Origin: Clostridia bacterium
Lineage (GTDB): Bacteria > Bacillota > Clostridia > Oscillospirales > SIG627
Direction of reading: 5' to 3'
Assembly: GCA_017439965.1 (NCBI GenBank)
Contig: JAFSID010000041.1
Coordinates: 1 to 51,283, forward strand
DNA: 51,283 bases
Shown here: piece after piece, positions 17,104-25,051 of the stretch
Layout of the letters: the number at the start of each line of letters is the position of its first letter
How positions within the stretch are numbered: the stretch's first letter is position 1
Position numbers and translations under genes: made by a program
Notes under the pieces: generated by a model
What the model saw: the letters and a program-made list of their open reading frames with translations, nothing else
Told to the model about the DNA's origin: nothing
Database searches by the model: none

Positions 17104-18744
17104 TTATTCCTGATAAATGTAATTCTCGGGGTCAACGCGGTGTCCGTCAACTATTACCTCAAAGTGACAGTGATTACCAAGCGAATAACCCGTATTACCT
17201 ACCTGAGCGATAACCTCGCCCTGAGTTACCTCGTCTCCCACTTCAACGAGAAGCTTACTGCAATGAGCGTAGAGAGTAATCGTGCCGTCCACGTGCTCAA
17301 TCTTAACACAGTTTCCGAAGGAGCCGTTATAGTCGGCGTAAATTACCTTGCCCGATGCTGCGGCGTAAATGGAGGTACCGAAGTTAGCCGCCATATCAAA
17401 GCCGTAATGGAAGCTTCCTACTCCGTTAATGGTACGGTAGCCGTATTTATCGGAGGGTCGGAAGTTTACAACGGGATAAATCATATATTTGCCCTCGTTT
17501 ACCTCCTCCGAAAGCGTTTCGGGAAGGGCGCGCGTACCGACTCTTACGACCTCGGTAACGGGCTCGTATATGTAGCTTCTTGAATACTCGACTCTTGAGC
17601 TTTCCTCGCCGTCAATCATTGAAACGGCGTAGGTTATATCTGCAAGTCCTCGGCGTCCGTAGGTGGAAACTCTCGTCTGTCCCTTGTACAGTGAGCTGTC
17701 CTCAAGGTAACGTGTGGGATAATCTACCCATTCGCGATTTGTTTCGTAATCAATTGCCTCGTAGGTAATGACAACGGAGTTTATCTTTTCCATTCCGAGT
17801 GACTGTGCGATGTTAGTGGAAATGTCACCGTCCGTTTCAGTAACGGTAAGCTCCTCGGGAGATGCCGCAGGTGCGAGAAGTACGGGCTTTTCCTCGGTTG
17901 CCTCCGTCTGTATAGCGGTGAGCTTTTCCATAAGCTGAGCTCGGTTTATTACCTTGTTGCTTGCGTATTCCTCAAAGCGGATTTCAATCTTGTTGGCAAT
18001 GTGTGCATTTTCGCCCGTCAAGGCAAGATGCTGTGCCTCAAGAGTTGAAATTACGAAGGTTATATCCTGACGGTTAGAAACAACGGCAATTTCATTTTCG
18101 TCTATGTAAAGTCCGTATGCCCGACAGGTCTCGTCCTGAGAGTAGGAGCTGAGTGCCGTGTACAGCTCTCCGTCGTCAAGAGAGGTCTTGCCCGACGTAA
18201 GCTTGTATGAAATCGTGCAGGGGAGATCGTAGCAAGCTCCCGTGACGTCTGTAATTCTTTGCTCTACCTGACCTAAAACGCGGTCAACCGTTTCTCCGCT
18301 GTCAACCGTACCGACAGATACGCCGTTTACGAAAACCTCAAGGCTTGGCTGAGTGGCGTTGTTTGACACTACCATAAAGCCGAGAGTCAAGGCAAGTCCG
18401 ATTGCAACGACGTACGCCATACGCTTTTTGACAAAGCCGAGGGCACGCGATACTATCATAAGCGAGGAGTCCGAGAAAAGACTTATCTTTTCGCGTCTTT
18501 GGTGACCTCTTGCCGTTCTTGAAAGGTGGCTGAGAGGCCTTGAAAGTCTTTCGAGGAGAATGCGTGCTCTGTCGTTTGAGTCACAGACCTTATTATAAAT
18601 GGAATAGAAGAGGGAATCTATCGGAGAAAGACCTGCGTCACGGCAGAATCTGTAATCCGAGGTGCTCTCCTTTTTCGACGAAACGGAAGCCTTGGCGTCA
18701 CAAATGAAGGTATTCAGTTTTTCAATAACTATACGGTGGTCCAT
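17104..18744 (-). CDS. Membrane-anchored M23 (LytM) peptidase with a G5 domain
   Basis: 546 aa. Residues 1-105 are cytoplasmic and basic, followed by one membrane segment (about 112-128, MAYVVAIGLALTLGFMVV). An extracytoplasmic region follows, with a G5-like domain (about 365-430) that should bind cell-wall glycans. The C-terminal M23 domain has its zinc and catalytic residues: H and D in FHYGFD (about 444-448), H in LYAHC (about 492) and HxH in NHCHFE (about 525). It probably cuts peptidoglycan cross-links during growth, division or sporulation. RBS AAAGGAGG precedes the ATG and the gene is monocistronic. The long cytoplasmic N-terminus is unusual for this class. Confidence 0.93.
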   Translation of the reverse strand: MDHRIVIEKLNTFICDAKASVSSKKESTSDYRFCRDAGLSPIDSLFYSIYNKVCDSNDRARILLERLSRPLSHLSRTARGHQRREKISLFSDSSLMIVSRALGFVKKRMAYVVAIGLALTLGFMVVSNNATQPSLEVFVNGVSVGTVDSGETVDRVLGQVEQRITDVTGACYDLPCTISYKLTSGKTSLDDGELYTALSSYSQDETCRAYGLYIDENEIAVVSNRQDITFVISTLEAQHLALTGENAHIANKIEIRFEEYASNKVINRAQLMEKLTAIQTEATEEKPVLLAPAASPEELTVTETDGDISTNIAQSLGMEKINSVVITYEAIDYETNREWVDYPTRYLEDSSLYKGQTRVSTYGRRGLADITYAVSMIDGEESSRVEYSRSYIYEPVTEVVRVGTRALPETLSEEVNEGKYMIYPVVNFRPSDKYGYRTINGVGSFHYGFDMAANFGTSIYAAASGKVIYADYNGSFGNCVKIEHVDGTITLYAHCSKLLVEVGDEVTQGEVIAQVGNTGYSLGNHCHFEVIVDGHRVDPENYIYQE

Positions 18745-18787
18745 CGGACTAAGCCTCCTTTCCGCAAACTTTCCATAATACAGTGGG

Positions 18788-18816
18788 AGTATACCACAAA
18801 GATTTTAAAAAATCAA
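18788..18816 (-). promoter_or_regulatory. Promoter of the M23 peptidase gene
   Basis: On the minus strand TTGATT (18811-18816) and TATACT (18788-18793) are 17 bp apart. The remaining sequence up to 19128 is AT-rich and holds no gene or hairpin that I can support. Confidence 0.65.
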
Positions 18817-19128
18817 ATCGGCATTTTTAAAAAAGGGGTCTCAAAAAATCTGTCTTTTTTGGCGAAAATGCAAATTTTTTCGGTTTAAAGTGTAAATTTG
18901 TTCGAAAAATCGTAAATTGATTTTTGAGAGTTTTGCAAAATGCACAAAAACATATAGGATTTATTGAGCAATTTGCTAAAAATTTTTGGGTGTGCGATTG
19001 AAAAATGAGTTAAAGAGAATACAAAATAGGGAAAAGTTCACAGTTTTCTCGAAAAAAACACAACATATTGTGCAATCGATTGTTAAAAATCAAAAAAACA
19101 CAATACGAAATTTCGTGCCGCTTAATGC

Positions 19129-19157
19129 TTGACGGAAGCCGTTTTGTGTGTTACAAT
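19129..19157 (+). promoter_or_regulatory. Promoter of the cysteine T-box operon
   Basis: TTGACG (19129-19134) and TACAAT (19152-19157) are 17 bp apart, with a start expected near 19164, immediately before the T-box leader. Confidence 0.8.
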
Positions 19158-19163
19158 GTGAAC

Positions 19164-19383
19164 AAGTTGAATATTAAGGCTTTTCAGGTACGCTTTGTGC
19201 GTATTCGGGAAGAGTAGAGAGGCATCTGAGTCAACAGAGAGAGCGGAAAGGTGAGAGCCGCTTGACCAACGCCCCTTGAAAGTGCGCCCGCATTGTGATA
19301 CAAGCCTGAATTAAAAGTTATAAATGAGAGTGGAACCGCGCCACAGTGCGCCTCTTGCAGTTTTGCAGGAGGCTTTTTTATTT
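19164..19383 (+). ncRNA. T-box leader, tRNA-Cys specific (specifier UGC)
   Basis: The T-box core TGGAACCGCG is at 19331-19340 and is preceded by GAGAG. The stem I apical part (AGAGAGCGG...GGTGAGAGCCGC) lies near 19236-19261. Pairing of stem I (GTCAA with TTGAC, GGC with GCC, CGGG with CCCG) places TGC (19283-19285, after GAAAG) in the specifier position, a cysteine codon. The competing terminator is 19350-19373 followed by six T residues. Uncharged tRNA-Cys should stabilise the antiterminator and switch on cysE, cysS and the third gene. The specifier was placed by hand folding. Confidence 0.9.
19350..19380 (+). terminator. Regulated terminator of the T-box
   Basis: GCCTCTTGC pairs with GCAGGAGGC (one G-U pair) around a short loop, followed by TTTTTT. 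Its 5' side overlaps sequence that follows the T-box core. Confidence 0.85.
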
Positions 19384-19435
19384 GTCCGTTTTAACGGATA
19401 AGCATATTATATATAAGGAAGCTTTTGGAGGATAT

Positions 19436-20077
19436 ATGATTAAGGACCTTAAGGCTATACGCCGACGTGACCCTGCGGCACGCTCGTATCTTGAGATATT
19501 CTTTCTTTATTCGGGCTTTCACGCTCTTATCTATTACAGAATATCACACTTTTTTTACAAGGTACATCTGTTTTTTATCGCCCGCGCAATTTCTCAGTTT
19601 GCAAAGTTTCTGACGGGTATTGAAATACATCCCGGTGCTACCATCGGTACGGGGCTTTTTATAGACCACGGAACAGGAGTAGTAATCGGAGAGACCACCG
19701 AGATCGGAGACGACTGTACCATTTATCAGGGAGTTACCCTTGGCGGTACGGGTAAGGATACGGGCAAGCGTCATCCGACCATAGGCAACAACGTGCTTAT
19801 CGGCGCCGGCGCAAAGGTGCTCGGACCGTTTAAGGTCGGCAACAACGTAAAGATTGCCAGCGGTGCGGTAGTGCTTAACGAAATCCCCGACGACTGTACG
19901 GCGGTGGGCGTTCCCGCAAGAATCGTGCGCCGTGGCGGTAAAAAGGAGGATATGGACCAGATTCATATTCCCGACCCCGTTTCCACCGAGCTTTGCATAT
20001 TGAGACGTCAGCTTGAGCTTATGGAGGCGAGAATCAAGGAATTGGAAAACGCAAGTAATACAGAATCAACCAAATAA
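19436..20077 (+). CDS. cysE: Serine O-acetyltransferase
   Basis: 213 aa. It acetylates serine to O-acetylserine, the acceptor for sulfide in cysteine synthesis. The protein has a short helical N-terminus and left-handed beta-helix hexapeptide repeats (about 65-175), including IDHGTGVVIGETTEIGDD and GAGAKVLGPFKVG. The start is ATG 19436 with GGAGG at 19427-19431; an open frame reaching back to 19346 would begin inside the T-box terminator and is wrong. It is the first gene after the cysteine T-box, followed by cysS, so synthesis and charging of cysteine respond to the same signal. Confidence 0.95.
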   Translation: MIKDLKAIRRRDPAARSYLEIFFLYSGFHALIYYRISHFFYKVHLFFIARAISQFAKFLTGIEIHPGATIGTGLFIDHGTGVVIGETTEIGDDCTIYQGVTLGGTGKDTGKRHPTIGNNVLIGAGAKVLGPFKVGNNVKIASGAVVLNEIPDDCTAVGVPARIVRRGGKKEDMDQIHIPDPVSTELCILRRQLELMEARIKELENASNTESTK

Positions 20078-20098
20078 AGCTGTTTGAAAGGAACCGTT

Positions 20099-21514
20099 AT
20101 GAAATTATACAACTCACTCACAAGAACAAAGGACGAATTTATTCCTCACGAGCCGGGCAAGGTATCAATGTATACCTGCGGACCTACCGTTTACCATTTT
20201 GCGCATATAGGCAACCTCCGTACTTATATTATGGAAGACGTGCTTGAAAAGTACCTTCGTTACACGGGTCTTGCGGTTAAGCGCGTTATGAACATTACCG
20301 ACGTCGGACATCTTTCAAGTGATGCGGATACGGGCGAGGATAAGATGCTCAAGGGCGCAAAGCGAGAAAAGAAAACCGTTATGGAAATTGCAAAGTTCTA
20401 TACCGACGCTTTCTTTGCCGATTGCAAAAAGCTCAACATTAAGCTTCCCGACGTAATCGAGCCTGCAACGGGCTGTATTGACGAGTTTATCAAGGTTATT
20501 GAAAATCTTATTGAAAAGGAATATGCATACGAGGCAGGCGGAAATATTTACTTTGACACCTCAAAGCTCAAGCAGTATTACCTCTTCAACAATTTTGAGG
20601 AGGAGGACCTTCAGGACGGTGTCAGAGAGGGCGTTGAAAAGGACGGAAACAAGAGAAACAAGGCGGATTTCGTTTTGTGGTTTACCAAGTCAAAGTTCGA
20701 CGATCAGGAGCTTAAGTGGGACAGCCCCTGGGGTATCGGTTATCCCGGATGGCATATCGAATGCTCCTGCATTTCAATGAAGCACCTCGGAGAATATCTT
20801 GATATTCACTGTGGCGGTATAGATAACGCCTTCCCACACCATACCAACGAAATTGCACAGAGCGAGGCGTACGTCGGACATAAGTGGTGTAATTATTGGT
20901 TCCACGTTCTTCATCTCAATACCAACGACGGTAAAATGAGTAAATCCAAGGGCGAATTTCTGACCGTTTCACTGCTTGAGAAAAAGGGCTACAACCCTCT
21001 TGTTTACAGATTTTTCTGCTTACAGTCGCATTACAGAAAGAGTCTTGTTTTCACCTATGAAAATCTCGACAACGCCGTTATTGCGTGGGAAAAGCTTCTT
21101 GCAAAAATTGCAAAGCTTGACAAAAACGGAGAGGTAGATACTGCGAGATTTGAGGAGCTAAAGCGTGATTTCGTCGAGGCAATGGATAACGATCTCAACA
21201 CAAGCCTGGGAGTGACCGCCGTATACAACGTGCTTAAGGCGGATACGAACGACGCTACCAAGCTTGCGCTTATTGCTGATTTTGACAGGGTTCTTTCTCT
21301 TAATCTTATAGAAGAAGCCGAAAAGCTCAACAGCGCCGAAGAGCCTGCGGAGAACGATGAATTTGCCACGAGGATCGAAGAGCTTATTGCACAGAGAGCC
21401 GCCGCAAAAAAAGAAAAGAATTTTGCTGAGGCTGACAGAATCCGCGACGAGCTTAAGGCTCAGGGAATAATCCTTGAGGATACGGCTGACGGTACGAAAT
21501 GGAAAAGAGCGTAA
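20099..21514 (+). CDS. cysS: Cysteinyl-tRNA synthetase
   Basis: 471 aa, the usual length. It attaches cysteine to tRNA-Cys. The class I signatures are HIGN near residue 36 and KMSKS near 280. The zinc site residues are seen: the Cys in TCGPTVYHF, and C, H and E in the ECSCISMKHLG...HHTNEIAQSEA region. The start ATG at 20099 follows GAAAGGA. The gene is 21 bp after cysE and overlaps the next gene by 16 bp, so all three are one transcript under the T-box. Confidence 0.97.
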   Translation: MKLYNSLTRTKDEFIPHEPGKVSMYTCGPTVYHFAHIGNLRTYIMEDVLEKYLRYTGLAVKRVMNITDVGHLSSDADTGEDKMLKGAKREKKTVMEIAKFYTDAFFADCKKLNIKLPDVIEPATGCIDEFIKVIENLIEKEYAYEAGGNIYFDTSKLKQYYLFNNFEEEDLQDGVREGVEKDGNKRNKADFVLWFTKSKFDDQELKWDSPWGIGYPGWHIECSCISMKHLGEYLDIHCGGIDNAFPHHTNEIAQSEAYVGHKWCNYWFHVLHLNTNDGKMSKSKGEFLTVSLLEKKGYNPLVYRFFCLQSHYRKSLVFTYENLDNAVIAWEKLLAKIAKLDKNGEVDTARFEELKRDFVEAMDNDLNTSLGVTAVYNVLKADTNDATKLALIADFDRVLSLNLIEEAEKLNSAEEPAENDEFATRIEELIAQRAAAKKEKNFAEADRIRDELKAQGIILEDTADGTKWKRA

Positions 21515-22476
21515 GGCATTATTCCATTCCCGTTTTCGTGCCACACGAGGGCTGTCCGAATACCTGCCTTTTCTGTAATCAGCGTAAGATTTCGGGTAAG
21601 GCACGCTTTGATCCCGACAGCGTAAGAGAGGAAATAGATACCTGCCTTTCAACTATTCCTTCGGGAAGTGACGTGCAGATAGCCTTTTTCGGCGGAAGCT
21701 TTACCGCCATTGAGCGTGAGCTTATGCTCTATCTTCTCGGAATTTCCGACGGCTACGTTGAGCGTGGACTCGTTGACAGCGTGAGGCTTTCTACCCGTCC
21801 CGATGCGGTGGGTGAGGAAATTCTTGATATACTGTCCTGCCATCACGTCAAGGACGTTGAGCTTGGAATACAGTCAACCGACGATACGGTGCTTTTGAAA
21901 AACGCCAGAGGACATAACGCCGAGACGGCAATTTCCGCAATGAAACGGGTTGTTGACCACGGCTTTAGGTTGACGGGACAGATGATGACGGGAATGTACT
22001 CGGCGTCTGCCGAGAGTGAAATTCAGACTGCGCGCACGATAGTCGAGTGCGGTGCGGTAAGCACCAGAATATATCCAACCGTCGTTTTTCGTGATACGGG
22101 CCTTGAGGCTCTGTGCGAGAGCGGTGAGTTCAAGCCTCTGTCTCTTGAGGAGAGCGTTGAGCGTACTCTTGCCGTATACAGAGTATTCAAGGAGGCGGGA
22201 GTCAAGGTCTTGAGAATAGGTCTTTGCTCAACCGACGGTGTGCGCGGAGAGGATTCGGTCAGCGTTTACGACGAGGCTATGGGCGAGAGAGTTTTGTCCC
22301 GCGACAAGCGTGACGAGCTTGAGAAAAGGCTTTCCGAGATTCCCTTTGAAAAGGGAGATACCGTACTTATTTCCGTACCCTCCCGTGAGATTTCGGTAAG
22401 CGTTGGATTTCAGCGTGAAAACAAGCTCTATCTTGAAAATAAATACGGAATAAGACTTAAGATAAAAGGAGTGTGA
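21499..22476 (+). CDS. Radical SAM protein, Elp3-like family without acetyltransferase domain
   Basis: 325 aa. The [4Fe-4S] motif CPNTCLFC lies at about residues 19-26 (C-x3-C-x2-C) and the SAM-binding GGSFTA near 66-71. The layout resembles the radical SAM half of Elp3-like proteins seen in Clostridia, with no GNAT domain after it. The start overlaps the end of cysS by 16 bp, so translation is coupled. Its place under a cysteine T-box fits a cluster enzyme that depends on cysteine supply, but its substrate is not known. Confidence 0.88.
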   Translation: MEKSVRHYSIPVFVPHEGCPNTCLFCNQRKISGKARFDPDSVREEIDTCLSTIPSGSDVQIAFFGGSFTAIERELMLYLLGISDGYVERGLVDSVRLSTRPDAVGEEILDILSCHHVKDVELGIQSTDDTVLLKNARGHNAETAISAMKRVVDHGFRLTGQMMTGMYSASAESEIQTARTIVECGAVSTRIYPTVVFRDTGLEALCESGEFKPLSLEESVERTLAVYRVFKEAGVKVLRIGLCSTDGVRGEDSVSVYDEAMGERVLSRDKRDELEKRLSEIPFEKGDTVLISVPSREISVSVGFQRENKLYLENKYGIRLKIKGV

Positions 22477-22555
22477 AGGCATTCCTTTTTTCTTTGTTCT
22501 TCGTACAGTGCTTCTTGATTTTGCATCCGTCGGTGACGGTGAGATAAAAAATTGT

Positions 22556-22585
22556 AAGGAACGGCTAAAAAGCCGTTCCTTTTTA
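22556..22585 (+). terminator. Terminator of the cysE-cysS operon
   Basis: AAGGAACGGCT pairs with AGCCGTTCCTT, followed by T residues. Confidence 0.85.
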
Positions 22586-22586
22586 C

Positions 22587-22615
22587 TTGATATTTTAATA
22601 TTTTTATGTTATACT
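22587..22615 (+). promoter_or_regulatory. Promoter of the lipoprotein-to-pgsA unit
   Basis: TTGATA (22587-22592) and TATACT (22610-22615) are 17 bp apart, directly after the preceding terminator. Confidence 0.7.
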
Positions 22616-22664
22616 GTAATGTAGAATAGTATTGTTGTGCACTTGAAGTCGAAAAGGAGAAAAA

Positions 22665-23195
22665 ATGAAAAAAATTGCACTGTTGTTCATTGCCGTAATA
22701 CTCGTATTATCCGTGTCCTCCTGCAAGAAAGAGGAGAGCGACACACCTGATGGAATGTTTTACGAGGAGAATACCGCCGTTGATTACAAGCTCTATCTTC
22801 CTGAGGGATGGATAATCGACCGTAACGACGGAATGGTTTCCGCTCACGTTTCCCAGGAGGATAAAACTAACGTTTCGGTTACGGCGTTTGAGCTTCCCCG
22901 TGAGTTTACAACCCTTACCGAGTATCTTGACGGTGAGTATAAAACGAGATTTCAGCAGAATTTTACAAATATGGAAATAGTTGAGGATTTCACCGAGACC
23001 GAGCTTGACGGAAACGATGCTCGACGTATCGTTTTCAAGGCTGAGGTCGGAGGAGTCAGCTATCAGTTTATGCAGATACTCACTCTTCACCGTGACGGCT
23101 GTATCTACATTTTCACCTATACCTCAACTCCCGATTATTTCGACGTTCATAAGGAAAGCATTGATAAAATAGTTCAGGAATTTACCTTTAACTGA
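22665..23195 (+). CDS. Lipoprotein, PsbP/DUF1795-like
   Basis: 176 aa. The signal peptide ends in a lipobox VSSC (C20), so the protein should be anchored to the outer face of the membrane. The mature part (about 35-176) is one compact alpha/beta domain with a PEGW motif, similar in layout to PsbP-like domains. It leads an operon with DUF1385 and prmC. RBS AAAAGGAG. No enzymatic motif is seen and the function is unknown. Confidence 0.85.
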   Translation: MKKIALLFIAVILVLSVSSCKKEESDTPDGMFYEENTAVDYKLYLPEGWIIDRNDGMVSAHVSQEDKTNVSVTAFELPREFTTLTEYLDGEYKTRFQQNFTNMEIVEDFTETELDGNDARRIVFKAEVGGVSYQFMQILTLHRDGCIYIFTYTSTPDYFDVHKESIDKIVQEFTFN

Positions 23196-23206
23196 TAGGA
23201 GTAGCT

Positions 23207-24202
23207 ATGAAAAAGAAGGTTTGCGCCGCAACCCGTGTAGGCGGTCAGGCGGTGCTTGAAGGAATAATGATGAAGAGCGGTGAAAACGTTTGCACTGCGG
23301 TACGTCTTGCAGACGGCGGGATTACCACCGAAAAGCGTAAATTCACCTCGGTTACCAAAAAATATAAAATACTCAAGCTACCGATTATAAGAGGCTTTGT
23401 GAATTTCATTGAGACTCTTATAATGTCAATGTCCATTCTCACCTTTTCGGCTGAGGCTCAGGGCATTGAGGAGGAGCCGAGTAAGTTTGAAAAGTGGCTT
23501 GAAAAGCATTTTGGCAAGAGCATTTTAGCTATTGCCGCAGGACTTGGCTCAATTCTCGGCGTGCTTCTTGCGGTGGTGCTGTTCTTCTGGCTGCCTATGG
23601 GAATTTCAAAGCTTATTGACACCTACGTTTTTGAGCTTTCGCATATTTCAAAGAGCGTGCTTGAGGGCGTTATAAAGATATGTATTTTTATAGCGTATAT
23701 AGCGCTCGTCGCACTTATGCCCGATATCCGCCGTACCTTTGAGTATCACGGCGCAGAGCATAAATCCATCTTCTGTCACGAGGCGGGACTTCCCTTGACG
23801 GTTGAAAACGTAAAAAAGCAGTCGCGCTTTCATCCGAGATGCGGTACGAGTCTTATGTTCGTTATGATGTTCCTCGGTATTCTCACCTCGGCTTGTCTTC
23901 CCGCAAGTCTGTGGAACAGCCTTATACTCCGCGTACTCGTAAAGCTTCTCATACTTCCCGTGGTTGTCGGACTTGGCTATGAAATAACCATTTTCGCAGG
24001 CACTCACGAGGGCTTTATCATAAACGCTCTCACCGCTCCAGGTAAATGGGTGCAGAGACTCACCACCCGTGAGCCCGACGATAAGGAAATCGAGTGCGCG
24101 ATAGTGGCGCTCAAGATGGCGCTTCCCGACACCTATCCTCCCGAGACGGTTTTTGAGGGCATTGAGCTTCCCGAAAAGGCCGAAGATAAAGCGGATGAAT
24201 GA
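23207..24202 (+). CDS. yqhQ: DUF1385 membrane protein (YqhQ-like)
   Basis: 331 aa. The family hallmark VGGQAVLEGIMMKS is near the N-terminus. Four or so membrane segments follow (about 100-125, 145-175, 215-240, 245-270). Between them the FEYHGAEHKSIFCHE segment is rich in His and Glu that could bind metal. It lies next to prmC, as is common in Firmicutes. The molecular role is not established. The end overlaps the prmC start. Confidence 0.93.
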   Translation: MKKKVCAATRVGGQAVLEGIMMKSGENVCTAVRLADGGITTEKRKFTSVTKKYKILKLPIIRGFVNFIETLIMSMSILTFSAEAQGIEEEPSKFEKWLEKHFGKSILAIAAGLGSILGVLLAVVLFFWLPMGISKLIDTYVFELSHISKSVLEGVIKICIFIAYIALVALMPDIRRTFEYHGAEHKSIFCHEAGLPLTVENVKKQSRFHPRCGTSLMFVMMFLGILTSACLPASLWNSLILRVLVKLLILPVVVGLGYEITIFAGTHEGFIINALTAPGKWVQRLTTREPDDKEIECAIVALKMALPDTYPPETVFEGIELPEKAEDKADE

Positions 24203-24989
24203 GATTATCGGCAAATGCCGAGAGCTTTATAACAATTCTGACTTTGCCCGTGAAAGCTTTGCCTTGTGCGAGGCGCTCTCCTATCTTGCCGAGTGGCAGG
24301 GCGTGGAGTTTGACCCGATAATACTTCCTGCTTTGACCCCCGTTCAGAGAGAGCGTGTGCTTGAAGCCCTTGAAAAAGCGGTCAACGGCTATCCGCTTCA
24401 GTATATCGTAGGTAAGGCACGCTTTTATAAGTCGGATTTTACCGTTCGGGAGGGGGTTTTAATTCCACGAAGGGATAGCGAAACGCTGGTCGAGGAGGCA
24501 GTGAAGCGTATACCTCAAAACTCGCATTTTCTTGATTTGTGTACGGGTAGCGGATGCCTCGGAATATCGGTGCTTCTTGAAAGACCCGATACTACCGCGA
24601 CTCTCGTTGATATATCCGACACAGCGCTTGAAGCAGCCGAGGAAAACGCAAGGGCACTCGGAGTCCTTGACAGATGCAGACTTTTGAAATTCGACCTTTT
24701 GAGCCGTCCGATAAGCGAGCTGCCGAGTCACTCGGCTCTTATTATGAATCCTCCGTATCTTACATCTCTTGAAATGACACAAATTCCAAAAAACGTAGCT
24801 TACGAGCCATCCTTGGCGCTTGACGGAGGGGAGGACGGATTGATGTTTTACCGTTTGTTTGAAGGACATACGGGATTAATGCTTTTTGAAATAGGCTCGT
24901 CTCAGGCAGACGGCTTGAAAAGGATTTACCCAAATTCCGAGACTGTGTATGACCTATGCCGTAACCCAAGGGTTGTCGTAATATTCTGA
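24195..24989 (+). CDS. prmC: Peptide chain release factor N5-glutamine methyltransferase
   Basis: 264 aa. It methylates the GGQ glutamine of release factors, using SAM. The SAM-binding motif I is LDLCTGSGCLGIS and the catalytic NPPY is near residue 195. The N-terminal helical domain that recognises the release factor is present (LQYIVGKARFY). The start at 24195 overlaps the DUF1385 gene by 8 bp and lacks a strong RBS, so it probably depends on coupled translation. An earlier in-frame start at 24153 would add 14 basic residues not found in the family. Confidence 0.95.
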   Translation: MNEIIGKCRELYNNSDFARESFALCEALSYLAEWQGVEFDPIILPALTPVQRERVLEALEKAVNGYPLQYIVGKARFYKSDFTVREGVLIPRRDSETLVEEAVKRIPQNSHFLDLCTGSGCLGISVLLERPDTTATLVDISDTALEAAEENARALGVLDRCRLLKFDLLSRPISELPSHSALIMNPPYLTSLEMTQIPKNVAYEPSLALDGGEDGLMFYRLFEGHTGLMLFEIGSSQADGLKRIYPNSETVYDLCRNPRVVVIF

Positions 24990-25001
24990 AACCGTAACTT
25001 T

Positions 25002-25017
25002 AGTTGCCAAGGCAACT
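25002..25017. promoter_or_regulatory. Short palindrome before the glycosidase-like gene
   Basis: AGTTGCC / GGCAACT around a central AA, with a TATAAT-like box just after (about 25021). It may be an operator or a small RNA hairpin. No -35 at proper spacing was found. Confidence 0.3.
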
Positions 25018-25051
25018 TATTATAATCAAAGACAAAAAGGAGAAAGCCATT

